A DNA stretch of 64,000 nucleotides from Streptomyces sp. NBC_01264 (GCF_026340675.1 NZ_JAPEOX010000007.1:1-64000), one strand, 5' to 3'. Positions 51,909 to 61,079 are shown, counted from the stretch's first letter. Notes: a model not told the origin generated them from the sequence alone. A program made the numbers and translations.

Positions 51909-52193
51909 ATGCGCACCATCGTACGCACCTCGTCCAGCACGCCCGTCGCTGCGCCGAAGCCCCGTCCTGCCTGCGCCGGCGCCGACCCCGCGCAGTTCTT
52001 CGCGCACGCCCTCTCGACCCTGCAGATCGCGCGGGCCAAGGCGCTCTGCGCCACCTGCCCGCTGATCGCGTCCTGCCTCGAGGGCGCCCTGGAGCGCGGC
52101 GAGGAGTACGGCGTGTGGGGCGGCCTCACCGAGGACGAGCGCCGCTCCCTCAAGCGCCGCGCGGTCCGCGGCCAGATCGCCAGCGCCGCCTGA
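51909..52193 (+). CDS. WhiB-like iron-sulfur regulator
   Basis: A 94-residue Wbl protein; GGAGG is six bases before ATG 51909. Four cysteines that ligate a 4Fe-4S cluster are at residues 22, 47, 50 and 56 (RPACAGADP, ALCATCPLIASCLEGAL), followed by GVWGGLTEDER and basic residues. Plasmid-encoded Wbl proteins often accompany transfer genes. It may tune expression of the cluster or of host genes. Confidence 0.88.
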   Translation: MRTIVRTSSSTPVAAPKPRPACAGADPAQFFAHALSTLQIARAKALCATCPLIASCLEGALERGEEYGVWGGLTEDERRSLKRRAVRGQIASAA

Positions 52194-52447
52194 CCGCTTC
52201 GAACTGACTTCGCGCCCGGCACGCGGGAGCCGTCCCCAGCTTCGCGCCCGCGCCACGGCACTTCGCGCGCCCGGCTTCCCGTCCTCCGGGCCGCCGGCCT
52301 TTTCGTGTGTCTGGGTCGGGTAGAGCCGGTGTCCGATGTCCCGACGATGATCCGCACCGACCGCCGTTTCGAGACCGGCCCAGCCTGTTTCGCGGCCAGC
52401 CCCCGCCGTTTCGCGCGCACCCTGAACGATCCCTCCTGGAGGCCCCC

Positions 52448-54175
52448 ATGACGCTCACCGACTGGCCGCGCACCGCGGCCGACTCCAACCTCGACCCGGC
52501 CGGACCGGCCGCCGTTTCGGGCGCACCCCAGCCGGTTTCGCGGACGACCGGCACCGTTTCGGATACGCCGGAGCCCCCCTCCGACACGGAAAGCGGAACC
52601 GAAGGCAAGCCCTCCGGGATGAAGTTGACCAGCAGCCAGAAGTGGGCGACCGGAGCGATCGTGATTGCCGCGCTCGTCCTCGCCGGCATCGGCCTCTACC
52701 TCAGCTTCGAGCACGTCGCGGTCTTCGCGTTCGAGAGGCTCCGCTTCGGCTCGCTGGGCAAGGGCCAGCTCTTCGCCATCGGCGTCGACGTCGGCATCAT
52801 GATCATGATCGCGGTCGACCTCCTGATGGCCTGGCTCAAGCGCCCCATCAGCTGGATCCGCTACCCCGTATGGCTGCTCACCGCGGCCACCGTCGTCCTC
52901 AACGCCGCCTCCGGCGCCCCCAAGGGCCGGGGATGGGAGCTGCTGGACTACGTCGCGGCTGGCGCGCACGGCCTGGTCCCGGTCCTGTTCATCGCGGTGG
53001 TGGAGCTCGGTCGGGACGCCATCGACCGCATGGTGCGGCCGGACCGTGCCGAGCGGGACTCGATTCCGTGGATCCGCTGGACGCTCGCCCCGGGGGCGAC
53101 GGCCAGGATCTTCCGCCGGATGCGGCTGTGGGGGGTCAACTCGTACCCGGAGATGACCCGCCGCGACCAGGAGCTCATCGCCTACGAGCAGTGGCTCAAG
53201 CGCAAGTACGACGGCGACCTCACCGAGGCGACCGAGGACGAGCTGCTGCCGATGCGGATGGCGCCCTACGGCTACACCGTCGCCCAGGCCCTGGCCATGC
53301 CCGACGAGCAGGAACGGGCAGCGCAGAAGCGGGCCGAGGACGCCGAGCGCCGACGCAGGGACGCCGAGACCCGCAGCGAGATCGCCGACGCCGAGGCCGA
53401 GGCAGCCCGGCTGCGGGCCAAGGGCAAGGTCGAGACGGTGCGCGCCGAGGTCGACGGTCAGACCGGGCAGGCCCGAGCGCATGCCCGCGCCCAGGTCAGC
53501 GCCGCCGAGCGGGCGGCCGCGATGGAGAAGCAGGCCCTGGACAACGCGGTCGTCGCCGAGGCCGCCGCACGTGAGGCCGAGGCCGGCCGCAAGGCGGCCG
53601 AGGAGCGGCAGGCGGAGGCCGAAGCGGACCTCCGTACGGCGGCGCTTGAGCTCCAGGCGGCGGAGAAGCGGAAGGAAGCGGCGGAGGCCGACAAGGTGGC
53701 CGCGGCCGAGGCGCGGGCGATCGAGACCCGGACCATCGCCGAGAACCGGCGGGCCACTGCCGAAACGCACCGGGTCGCCACCGAAATCGAGCGGGCCGCT
53801 GCCGAAGCGGCGCGCGCCACTGCCGAAGCCAACCGCAAGAAGGCGGAGGAGAAGGGCCGCGAAGAGGAGGCTCTCGCGCAGATCGCGCGCTCCAAGAAGG
53901 AGGCTGCCGAAGCCGATCGGGCCGCTGCCGAAACGCGGCGGGTCACCGCCGAAATCGAGCGGCGCGCGGTCGAAGCCGAGGACATCGCGAAGCTCAAGCC
54001 GCGCGAGCGCGCGGTCCGCAGGGTCGCCCGGATGATCCTCGCCGCCGGCGGCGTCGACCAGCTTCCGCTCGCCGACATCCAGCACGAGCTGGCCGTCGCC
54101 TCCCCCGGCACCGCCTCCGAATACCGCCAGGAAGCCGCCGAACTGCTGGCTGGCGGCTACACCCCGGCCGCCTGA
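52448..54175 (+). CDS. DUF2637 membrane protein with long coiled coil
   Basis: A 575-residue protein; GGAGG is six bases before the ATG. After a Thr/Pro-rich N-terminus come four membrane segments at about residues 66-85, 107-130, 138-155 and 168-190 (the DUF2637 region: FEHVAVFAFERL, IGVDVGIMIMIAVDLLMAWL), then a cytoplasmic domain (WGVNSYPEMTRRDQELIAYE) and ~250 residues of Ala/Glu/Arg coiled coil (AAEANRKKAEEKGREEEALA). A C-terminal helical domain ends the protein. DUF2637 proteins occur in conjugative actinobacterial elements, probably in intramycelial spread. Confidence 0.83.
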   Translation: MTLTDWPRTAADSNLDPAGPAAVSGAPQPVSRTTGTVSDTPEPPSDTESGTEGKPSGMKLTSSQKWATGAIVIAALVLAGIGLYLSFEHVAVFAFERLRFGSLGKGQLFAIGVDVGIMIMIAVDLLMAWLKRPISWIRYPVWLLTAATVVLNAASGAPKGRGWELLDYVAAGAHGLVPVLFIAVVELGRDAIDRMVRPDRAERDSIPWIRWTLAPGATARIFRRMRLWGVNSYPEMTRRDQELIAYEQWLKRKYDGDLTEATEDELLPMRMAPYGYTVAQALAMPDEQERAAQKRAEDAERRRRDAETRSEIADAEAEAARLRAKGKVETVRAEVDGQTGQARAHARAQVSAAERAAAMEKQALDNAVVAEAAAREAEAGRKAAEERQAEAEADLRTAALELQAAEKRKEAAEADKVAAAEARAIETRTIAENRRATAETHRVATEIERAAAEAARATAEANRKKAEEKGREEEALAQIARSKKEAAEADRAAAETRRVTAEIERRAVEAEDIAKLKPRERAVRRVARMILAAGGVDQLPLADIQHELAVASPGTASEYRQEAAELLAGGYTPAA

Positions 54176-54226
54176 TCCGCAGATCTCCCGCTGACCTGGT
54201 CAGCAACGGTGTCCGGCACCACCAGT

Positions 54227-54259
54227 GAGGTCCAGCCCGCGTGAATCGGGCTGGACCTC
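54227..54259 (+). terminator. 13-bp perfect hairpin terminator
   Basis: GAGGTCCAGCCCG pairs exactly with CGGGCTGGACCTC across a 7-base loop, 52 bp after the DUF2637 stop. No gene in 54176-54459. Confidence 0.65.
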
Positions 54260-54459
54260 GCTGCAACTGCCGGAAGCAGCCACAGCCCGCCCAGTACACC
54301 AGATTTACCGCCTTCAGCAGGCCGGTCTCCCGTACTGGGACCTCCTCTGTCTTCGGCTACGGCGAGGCCGGTCTCGGCCGGTCCCGACGAAGCTGTCGCG
54401 CTCTCGCCGAGACGCGCAAATGACAACAACGCACCCGCCCTTCCAAGGAGGAACCCAGC

Positions 54460-55017
54460 GTGACCCACGACCGTGAACGCGACTACATCGACCAGAAATT
54501 CACCCACCTGACCACGGGCGCGGGGTGGGAGCAGCCCGCTCCCACCCCCTACGGCCCGCCCGTCAAGGCCCCGATGACCGGGCAGGCCAAGGCCCTGATC
54601 GCGATGGCCGGACTGGTCATCGTCGGGGCCAGTGCGGTCGGCATCTCCGCCTTCAGCGCGTCCTCCGGGCAGGCCGAGGTGCGGGCCCAGGAGCTCGCGC
54701 TCCAGGCCCAGCAGCTCGAGGTGGAGAAGGCCAAGCTGAACGCGCCGGACGCGAAAGCGGAAGAGCGTCGCATGGCCGGATTCCAGAAGTGCATCGAGAA
54801 GGCCGGCTACAACAAGGACGTCTGCGCCGAGGCGTTCCCGGCCCCCGGCGGAGTGGACCTCGGCGGCTCCAGGGGAGCGGTCAACGCATCTTCCGCTTCC
54901 GGTACCGGCCAGGGGGGAGGGTTCGGCGTCACCGGCGGGCTCATCGTCGCCGGGGTCGCGATTGGAGGGGTCGGATACATGGTCCGCAAGGCCAACAAGG
55001 GCGCTAACGCCACGTAA
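54460..55017 (+). CDS. Spd-like membrane protein
   Basis: A 185-residue protein from GTG 54460 (AAGGAGGAAC upstream). Cytoplasmic N-terminus, a first membrane helix at about residues 45-68 (ALIAMAGLVIVGASAVGISA), a helical segment with Cys (MAGFQKCIEKAGYNKDVCAE) that may form a disulfide outside, a Gly-rich linker, and a second membrane helix near the C-terminus (VTGGLIVAGVAIGGVGYMVR). Layout and position fit plasmid-spread (Spd) proteins, but no named family is certain. Confidence 0.68.
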   Translation: MTHDRERDYIDQKFTHLTTGAGWEQPAPTPYGPPVKAPMTGQAKALIAMAGLVIVGASAVGISAFSASSGQAEVRAQELALQAQQLEVEKAKLNAPDAKAEERRMAGFQKCIEKAGYNKDVCAEAFPAPGGVDLGGSRGAVNASSASGTGQGGGFGVTGGLIVAGVAIGGVGYMVRKANKGANAT

Positions 55018-55018
55018 G

Positions 55019-55125
55019 TTCCTTCCTTCCTTCCCGGGCAGAAGGCCCGTTCCCGACCTCCTAGAGGCTGTGAACGGGCCTTTTCCTCAGGAAGGAAGGA
55101 AGGAAGGAAGGAAGGAAGGAAGGAA
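55019..55125. repeat. (TTCC)n and (GGAA)9 repeats flanking a terminator
   Basis: TTCC repeats at 55019-55032 and nine exact GGAA copies at 55090-55125 are complementary and enclose the terminator hairpin. The GGAA tract is ~24 bp before the next start and resembles a multiple ribosome site. Copy number is likely to vary. Confidence 0.85.
55040..55084 (+). terminator. Rho-independent-type terminator
   Basis: AAGGCCCGTTC (55040-55050) pairs with GAACGGGCCTT (55070-55080) and is followed by TTTT, right after the Spd-like gene. Confidence 0.75.
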
Positions 55126-55149
55126 GTCACAGAAAGTGAGGTTTCCGCA

Positions 55150-56907
55150 GTGATGACCCCGCCCACCCCGCCCCCGATGCCCCCCGAGCCGCCCACGGTC
55201 GCAGCCCCGGCCACCGAGCAGGCCCCGCCCCCGGCGGCGCCCCCCGCCCCGGCTCCGGCACCCTCCACCGGGGGCGGGATCCTCGCTCCGGTTGAGCTCG
55301 CGCGCCCCACCCGGGACACCTCCGGAGGATCCGCCGCCTACGCCTCGCAAGGAGAGAGCAGCGGCTCGGACGGCAAGCCCGGCAAGGCCGAAAAGAACAC
55401 GTCGAGCCCCGGCATGTGGAAGGGCATCGCGGCCTACATCGCGAACCGTCCGCAGCAGCAGATCAAGGTCCAGCACACGATCAGCGAGATCCGCGGATCG
55501 TCCACCGACCGCAAGATCAACCACGGGATCACGGAGAAGAAGGGCGCCACCTCCGACACCAAGTCGAACCGGACGGCCACCACCGCCCACGCCAGCAAGA
55601 GCGACAAGTCCGCCAAGACCGCCGACACCCGCGACGCCAAGACCTCGGCGGCCAACACGAAGGCGGACAAGAACAGCCGGGACGCCAAGACGGCCGACAC
55701 CCGCAGCTCGGCGGACAAGAACAGCCGGGACGCCAAGACCGCGGACACCCGCAGCTCGGCCGATAAGAACAGCAACACTCGGGACGCGAAGACGGCGGAT
55801 ACGCGGAGCTCGGCGGACAAAAGCAGCCGGGATGCGAAGACGGCGTCGGACCGCAAGGACCACAACACCCGCCAGCAGGCGGGCAAGACGTCCACGGACA
55901 CGCAGGACCGTACGGCCCGTGACGACAAGAGCAGCCGTAAGACGGACAACACCCCCGGACGGCAGCCGCGGGAGAACAAGCCGGCCGCCACGACTCCGCC
56001 GCCGAAGGTCCCCGCCCCCGGTTCGGCCACGGCGCCTGTCCCGGCCAAGGTTGGGGACAAGCCGACGGTGGTGAAGCCGGACCCGGCCACCACGAAGCCG
56101 GGATCTCCGCCTGCGCCTGGACCGTCAGCCCCGACTGGTCCGGCTCCGGCCGGGCCCGTCGCGACGGGCAAGCAGGACAAGGCCAAGCCGAGGAAAGGTC
56201 CGTACACCGCGCAGCCCGCCCGCGAGGCAGGCTTCAACGCCGGGGCGCAGGAGGCCACCGCCGAAGCGGACATGGCGGCCTGGCGCGACGGCTACGCGGA
56301 CGGACAGCAGGCCATCCGCGACAAGGCCGCCCGCGACAAGGCGCAGATGGATGCCGCCCGAAACCGCACCCGAGGAGTTCCGCCCGTGCCCGCCAAGCCC
56401 GCTGCCCCGCCCACGCCCGCCAAGCCCGCCTCCGCGCCCGCGCCGGCTATGGGGGCGGTGCCCCTGGGGGCTCAGATGTCCAAGCTTGGGGGGGCCGTTC
56501 ACCTCTCCAACGGCAACGTGATGACCGTCGGCGAGGTCCGGACCCTGCGCCGCCTCACCCAGTTCCTGGACGGCCGGGAAGCCGACACCCACCAGATCAC
56601 CGACCAGTGCAAGCAGGCCAAGGAGGTCTCCGCAGGCCGCGTCAAGGAGATCCAGAACCTGATCGACCAGTGCAAGGACCCGAAGATCAAGGGCGGCAAG
56701 AACCTGGTCGCCTCCCTCCAGAAGCTCCACGAAGCGACCGAGGCCCAGGCGAAGGAGGCCGAGAAGATGCACGGCAACGCCGTACGCGGCATCGAGGCGC
56801 TGCGGACCCTCAACAAGAACGCGGAGGTGCGCCACGGCGGCGTCTACAAGGCCGTGGCCGACTCCGACGAGACCAGTCCCGCCGAACGCCCCTTCTACGT
56901 CCGATAG
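55150..56907 (+). CDS. Large repeat-rich transfer-cluster protein
   Basis: A 585-residue hydrophilic protein from GTG 55150 or ATG 55153 (GAGG upstream). The order is: Pro-rich N-terminus (PPMPPEPPTVAAPATEQAPP); a short conserved region (MWKGIAAYIANRPQQQIKVQ); a Lys/Asp/Thr/Ser-rich segment at about residues 145-240 with four near-copies of SRDAKTADTRSSADKN; a Pro/Ala/Lys linker; and a helical C-terminal domain (SKLGGAVHLSNGNVMTVGEV, LIDQCKDPKIKGGKNLVASL). No membrane segment. It leads a tightly spaced run ending in TraB, so a scaffold or regulator of transfer is plausible. Confidence 0.7.
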   Translation: MMTPPTPPPMPPEPPTVAAPATEQAPPPAAPPAPAPAPSTGGGILAPVELARPTRDTSGGSAAYASQGESSGSDGKPGKAEKNTSSPGMWKGIAAYIANRPQQQIKVQHTISEIRGSSTDRKINHGITEKKGATSDTKSNRTATTAHASKSDKSAKTADTRDAKTSAANTKADKNSRDAKTADTRSSADKNSRDAKTADTRSSADKNSNTRDAKTADTRSSADKSSRDAKTASDRKDHNTRQQAGKTSTDTQDRTARDDKSSRKTDNTPGRQPRENKPAATTPPPKVPAPGSATAPVPAKVGDKPTVVKPDPATTKPGSPPAPGPSAPTGPAPAGPVATGKQDKAKPRKGPYTAQPAREAGFNAGAQEATAEADMAAWRDGYADGQQAIRDKAARDKAQMDAARNRTRGVPPVPAKPAAPPTPAKPASAPAPAMGAVPLGAQMSKLGGAVHLSNGNVMTVGEVRTLRRLTQFLDGREADTHQITDQCKQAKEVSAGRVKEIQNLIDQCKDPKIKGGKNLVASLQKLHEATEAQAKEAEKMHGNAVRGIEALRTLNKNAEVRHGGVYKAVADSDETSPAERPFYVR

Positions 56908-56919
56908 GAGAAGCCCCGC

Positions 56920-57291
56920 ATGGCAGACACCACCTACCGCCAGCTGCGCGCCGAGGTGCAGAAGCTGGCCGGCCTGGTTGCCAAGGACGGCGAGACGATC
57001 CGGCAGATCGGCCAGCGCGCCGACCAGAACGCCCAGGCCGTGGCCCGTGTCGCCGACGGCCTCGCGAACCTCGAAGTCGACACCCATACGACCGGCGAAG
57101 CCAAGGACACGTCGCAGATCATGCGCGGTCTGTCCCAGGCGTCCATCGCCGCCGCGTCCGCCGCCGACAACGTGGCCGGCGCCGCCCGCGCCGCCGACGC
57201 CCAGGCCCGCAAGACCCACGAGGGCATCGACGAGCAGGTCAACGCCATGGGCGTCCCCATGGCCCGAGCCGCCTTCTACGAACAGGAGTAA
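56920..57291 (+). CDS. Small helical transfer-cluster protein
   Basis: A 123-residue protein; AGGAG is nine bases before ATG 56920. Almost wholly helical (QLRAEVQKLAGLVAKDGETI, IAAASAADNVAGAARAADAQ), probably a coiled-coil oligomer. It lies 7 bp upstream of traB and may be a TraB partner. No family recognised. Confidence 0.68.
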   Translation: MADTTYRQLRAEVQKLAGLVAKDGETIRQIGQRADQNAQAVARVADGLANLEVDTHTTGEAKDTSQIMRGLSQASIAAASAADNVAGAARAADAQARKTHEGIDEQVNAMGVPMARAAFYEQE

Positions 57292-57298
57292 CCCGCCC

Positions 57299-59506
57299 AT
57301 GTCCGAGATCACCGTGACCCGCCGCCCGCACATCGCCGACCAGGTCCCCGCGCTCGTCTCGGTGATCGCCCCGCCCGCCCTCGGTGCCCTCACCCCGCTC
57401 CTGGAGCCCGGCCTCGCCGCCCTCACCGCGGCCGCCACGGTGTGCGGGAGCGCGGCGTTCGCCACGCACTACGTGGGCCGCATCCCCGCCAGCGTCCTGG
57501 AGGCCACGGGGATCGGGGACGTCCTGACCGCCCAGCGCTCCACCCTGCTGGGCTCCAGCCTCCTCACCTCCATGGCCGTCGCCCCGGGGGTGTTCCTCGG
57601 CCCCGCGTATGCCGACGGTCTGCTGGCCGGGTTCCTCGACCCGGCCAGCTTGTCCGGGCTCGTCTCCGCCGCTTGGTGGACGATGTGGGCGGGCCTCACC
57701 ATCAGGCTCCGCCCGGCCCTCGCCGCCCGCAGGGTCCGCATCTCCTCCCCCACCCCGGTAGCCGGCCCGCCCGGCACGCCGGGGCCCGGCGGCCTCTACA
57801 AGATCTGGGCCGAGCACATCTCCGGCGAGGGCGGCGCGCATCCCGGCCAGCACCTCGTCGGCGTCACCGACCGCGGCGAGCTGTGGGAGGGCATCATCGA
57901 GGCCCCCCAAGGCAAGGTCGTGAACGTGTCCGCGGAAGCGGTCGGCTCCGCCTACCGGGTCCCCGCTGCCTGTGTCACCTTCGCTGCCGGCCACCACCCC
58001 GGCGAGCAGTACGTGACGGTGCGCCGGACGGCGCCGGCGGAGCTGGATCCGAACACGATGGAGGGGATGTGGGCCCGCCTGGTCCGGCCGAAGGTCATGC
58101 CGGGCACCCACCTCAAGGATGCCCAGGTCGACCCCGCCACCGGCGGCTGGGTCGCGTGGGTCGTCGCCGACGACGACGTCCCCGCCGTCCCCGTCCCCGA
58201 CCGCAAGCTCCTCGTCGGCGCCCTGCGCTCCTCCATGACCCTGGTCGACTACCAGCCCCACCCGTCCGACCCGCGCCGGGGCAAGATCCGGCTCATGGAC
58301 AAGAACCCCCTTGAGGACGGGGTTCCCTTCCCAGGCCCGCAGGCGTTGGAGCCGTCCAAGGGCGGATACATCGCCATCGGCCGTGGCGTCTCCGGCCGCG
58401 TCGCCCGTCTGCAGATGTTCGACCCCGTGCTCGGCGCCCAGCACATTTTCATTGCCGGTGTCACAGGCTCCGGCAAGGGCGGCGTCGTCCAGATCATTGC
58501 GCTCGCCGCACACTTGGCGGGCACGGCGATCATCTACGCCGATCCCAAGGGCAGCTCCAACCCCGACGTCGAGGCGATGGCCGCGTACGCGGCGACCGGC
58601 ACCGACGCGATCAAGTCGCTGCGCCTGGCCTACGCCCTGCTGCAGCACCGAGTCGCGGAGTCGGCCAGGCTCGGCCGCAAGAACTTCAAGGCGACCCCCA
58701 ACTGCCCGTGGGTCATGGTGATCGTGGACGAGACCCACATGATCACCGACTCCGCCACCGATGACGGCAAGGAAGCCGTCTTCATCCTGGACAAGATCGC
58801 AGCACTCGGCCGGAACCTCGGCATGACGCTGCTGATCGTCAACCAGGCCGTCAACGCCGACAAACTTGGCGGCTCCACCGCACTGCGCACCAACGTGATC
58901 CAGGGCGGCGCGATGGTCATGCTGCGCACGGACTCCGCCCAGTCGAACCTCGTCACCGTGGACGGCTTCGAGGGCATCGACCCCGGCGCGATCCCCGCCG
59001 CCTGGTCCGCTGATGACGAGCCCCTGGTGTGGTCGGACGACATCCCGCTCAACGACCCGGCCCGCACGTACGGCCTCGGCTACGTCGGATCGCCCGGCGA
59101 GCCGGTCCAGATGATGCGCAGCTGGATCCTGGAATCCGCGGCCCCCTACATTCGCCACGACCACATCGCCTGGCCGGCGGACTGGTCCGGATGGGACGAC
59201 CGGCATGACGTAGCCGAAGTGCCCGTCATCGGGGAGGCGGGCTACGTCCCCAGCAACGGTCCGGGCTGGGGCGACAGCGGGTTCGCGCCTTCGCTCGCCG
59301 GCGGATTCACCAAACCGGCGGCCGAGCCCAGCGCCGACGCCGCCGTCCTGGACTGCTTCGACGACACGGGCCTGGAGATCACCAAGGAAGACATCCGCAC
59401 CCTCACCGGCATCAACGAGAAGACCCTGTCCAACGTCCTGACCGCCCTGGTCAAGAACGGCGAGATCGAACGCGTCAAGCCCGGCGTCTACCGCAAGAAC
59501 CCGTAG
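57299..59506 (+). CDS. traB: TraB-type FtsK/SpoIIIE DNA translocase (conjugation)
   Basis: A 735-residue transfer protein from ATG 57299 with CAGGAG upstream. Hydrophobic segments lie at about residues 20-60 and 82-135. The motor domain has Walker A GVTGSGKGG (387-395) and Walker B VMVIVDETH (472-480), then LGRNLGMTLLIVNQAV and LRTNVIQGGAMVMLRTD. The last ~70 residues are a winged helix (AVLDCFDDTGLEITKEDIRT, INEKTLSNVLTALVKNGEIE) that in Streptomyces TraB proteins reads 8-bp clt repeats. TraB moves double-stranded plasmid DNA into a recipient mycelium. The same winged helix occurs in the separate protein at 59985. Confidence 0.87.
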   Translation: MSEITVTRRPHIADQVPALVSVIAPPALGALTPLLEPGLAALTAAATVCGSAAFATHYVGRIPASVLEATGIGDVLTAQRSTLLGSSLLTSMAVAPGVFLGPAYADGLLAGFLDPASLSGLVSAAWWTMWAGLTIRLRPALAARRVRISSPTPVAGPPGTPGPGGLYKIWAEHISGEGGAHPGQHLVGVTDRGELWEGIIEAPQGKVVNVSAEAVGSAYRVPAACVTFAAGHHPGEQYVTVRRTAPAELDPNTMEGMWARLVRPKVMPGTHLKDAQVDPATGGWVAWVVADDDVPAVPVPDRKLLVGALRSSMTLVDYQPHPSDPRRGKIRLMDKNPLEDGVPFPGPQALEPSKGGYIAIGRGVSGRVARLQMFDPVLGAQHIFIAGVTGSGKGGVVQIIALAAHLAGTAIIYADPKGSSNPDVEAMAAYAATGTDAIKSLRLAYALLQHRVAESARLGRKNFKATPNCPWVMVIVDETHMITDSATDDGKEAVFILDKIAALGRNLGMTLLIVNQAVNADKLGGSTALRTNVIQGGAMVMLRTDSAQSNLVTVDGFEGIDPGAIPAAWSADDEPLVWSDDIPLNDPARTYGLGYVGSPGEPVQMMRSWILESAAPYIRHDHIAWPADWSGWDDRHDVAEVPVIGEAGYVPSNGPGWGDSGFAPSLAGGFTKPAAEPSADAAVLDCFDDTGLEITKEDIRTLTGINEKTLSNVLTALVKNGEIERVKPGVYRKNP

Positions 59507-59522
59507 AAGGGAGTCAGCAGAC

Positions 59523-59930
59523 ATGATCGACAACCTTGTCCGTCCCGCGCACCGTGCGGAGCTTGCCCGCCCGGACCCCCGAGCCGTGCAGGCCCTGATC
59601 GGGCAGGTCGAAGAGGCGTACGCCACGGGCCCGTCCGGCTACCCGGAGCCCAGCGTCCGCCACACGCTGCGCACCGCGCGGGAGCTGATCATCCGCTACG
59701 GCTGGACCCGCGGCACCCTCTGCGACCGACACGGCCTGTGCCTCCTCGGATCGGTCCAGGCCGCAGCCCTCGCCTACGACCCGGCCGTCTGGGCGCGGGA
59801 GGTACGGGCCGCCGAGGTGCAGCTCATGACCACCCTGGGCACCCTCGATGCCCACGACCTTCCCCGCTTCAACAACGCCCAGACTTGGGCCGGCCCGGTG
59901 CTCGACCTCCTGCTCCGCGCCGCACGCTGA
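59523..59930 (+). CDS. DUF6197-like protein
   Basis: A 135-residue protein 16 bp after traB (AAGGGAGTCAG before the ATG). The pattern SVRHTLRTARELIIRYGWTR GTLCDRHGLCLLGSV and DLPRFNNAQTWAGPVLDLLL A resembles small actinobacterial proteins of the DUF6197 type, usually near mobile elements. Role unknown. Confidence 0.62.
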   Translation: MIDNLVRPAHRAELARPDPRAVQALIGQVEEAYATGPSGYPEPSVRHTLRTARELIIRYGWTRGTLCDRHGLCLLGSVQAAALAYDPAVWAREVRAAEVQLMTTLGTLDAHDLPRFNNAQTWAGPVLDLLLRAAR

Positions 59931-59984
59931 AGTCGGGCCCCGGAACCTCTGGGCGCAGGAGGCCCAACTGCGCTTTCATGAGGC

Positions 59985-60458
59985 ATGGACTCGACCGAGG
60001 GCACCACCGACTTCCAGGCGCCGTGCAACTGCGGCGCCCTCGGCGACCACCCGCGCAACCCGAACTGCGCCCATACCTCACAGGTCCAGATCGAGGTGAC
60101 GGGTCCTCGCTCAGCCTGCCTGGAAGCCCTTGGAGTACTCCGCGCCAGCTACCACGTGTTTCCCGAGCACGAGTGGCAGGACCCGGATACCGAGCAGTGG
60201 GTCTTCAAAATCGGCGCCGCCAGGAACTACTGGCGCCCCCTCGCTCCTCCCCCGGTGTTCACCGCGCCGGTGCCGCCCACCCCGCAGGTCGCCGTGCTGG
60301 CCTGCCTCAACAACCCGGTGGGCCTGGAGATCGGGGAGGAAGAGATCCGTGTCCTCACCGGCCTCAGCGAGGAAACCCTGGCCGGCGTTCTGACCGACCT
60401 GGTCAACACCGGCGCGATCGAACACGTCACGTACGGCGTCTACCGCAAGAACGCGTAG
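59985..60458 (+). CDS. Stand-alone TraB-type winged-helix protein
   Basis: A 157-residue protein. The N-terminal ~85 residues have a Cys/His cluster (FQAPCNCGALGDHPRNPNCA H) and an unrecognised alpha/beta part. The C-terminal ~65 residues (AVLACLNNPVGLEIGEEEIR, VLTGLSEETLAGVLTDLVNT, GAIEHVTYGVYRKNA) align without gaps to the TraB C-terminus, down to VYRKN. So it probably binds the same DNA repeats as TraB, but without a motor. It could compete with, recruit or regulate TraB. No strong ribosome site is visible; ATG 59985 is the first in frame. Confidence 0.75.
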   Translation: MDSTEGTTDFQAPCNCGALGDHPRNPNCAHTSQVQIEVTGPRSACLEALGVLRASYHVFPEHEWQDPDTEQWVFKIGAARNYWRPLAPPPVFTAPVPPTPQVAVLACLNNPVGLEIGEEEIRVLTGLSEETLAGVLTDLVNTGAIEHVTYGVYRKNA

Positions 60459-60485
60459 CCGCCAGCTCCCCTAGATCAGCCCCAG

Positions 60486-60517
60486 CGCCCCGCCCGGAGA
60501 ACGTTCCCGGCGGGGCG
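60486..60517 (+). terminator. Hairpin terminator
   Basis: CGCCCCGCC pairs with GGCGGGGCG, 28 bp after the preceding stop. Confidence 0.6.
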
Positions 60518-60562
60518 TCGCACTGTCCTGCCCAAAACCCCAGCCACCAGGAGACACCGCCC

Positions 60563-60898
60563 GTGCGCCGCTACCGCTACCGCTGCACCGTCTGCCGCAC
60601 CACCAGCCCCGTCGTCCATCAGCTCGATGACCTGGCCGCCCAGGGCGAGGACCACCGCCTCGCCATCCACGGCGGGCACATACCCGACGCCGAAGTCGCT
60701 GGCCAGGTCGACCGCCTTGGTCGCTGGTACGCCTCCCTCGGCCCGCTGATCGCGCTCCACGCGCGCATCGCTGACGGGCTCAGCGACCTCCGCGACCCCA
60801 AGGGAACGGGCCACCCCTTCTGGGCCTCCGCCGCAGCCACCCTCGCCCTCGGCAGCGCGGCCGCCCTCGTCCTCGGCGTCCTCTCCGCAGCCCTCTGA
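60563..60898 (+). CDS. Small membrane protein with CxxC
   Basis: A 111-residue protein from GTG 60563 with AGGAG upstream. N-terminal RRYRYRCTVCRTTSPVVH may bind zinc; the middle is charged; the C-terminus is a membrane helix (ASAAATLALGSAAALVLGVL). This type (CxxC, then a C-terminal helix) is common in Streptomyces plasmid transfer regions. Function unknown. Confidence 0.68.
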   Translation: MRRYRYRCTVCRTTSPVVHQLDDLAAQGEDHRLAIHGGHIPDAEVAGQVDRLGRWYASLGPLIALHARIADGLSDLRDPKGTGHPFWASAAATLALGSAAALVLGVLSAAL

Positions 60899-61079
60899 CC
60901 CCAGCTCCGACCGCCCCGCCTGGCCACCGGCACCGCCGCCCCGCCACCTGGGGCGGCCGGCTCCGGTGACCCGGGCAGGCCGACCGGCCGCAGCCCAACC
61001 CCGCGCCCGCCACCCCGACTCCGGGGCCGGCGGGCGCCCCCGCACGTGCCAGCCACTGTCCCGACTTGGAGGGTTCATC

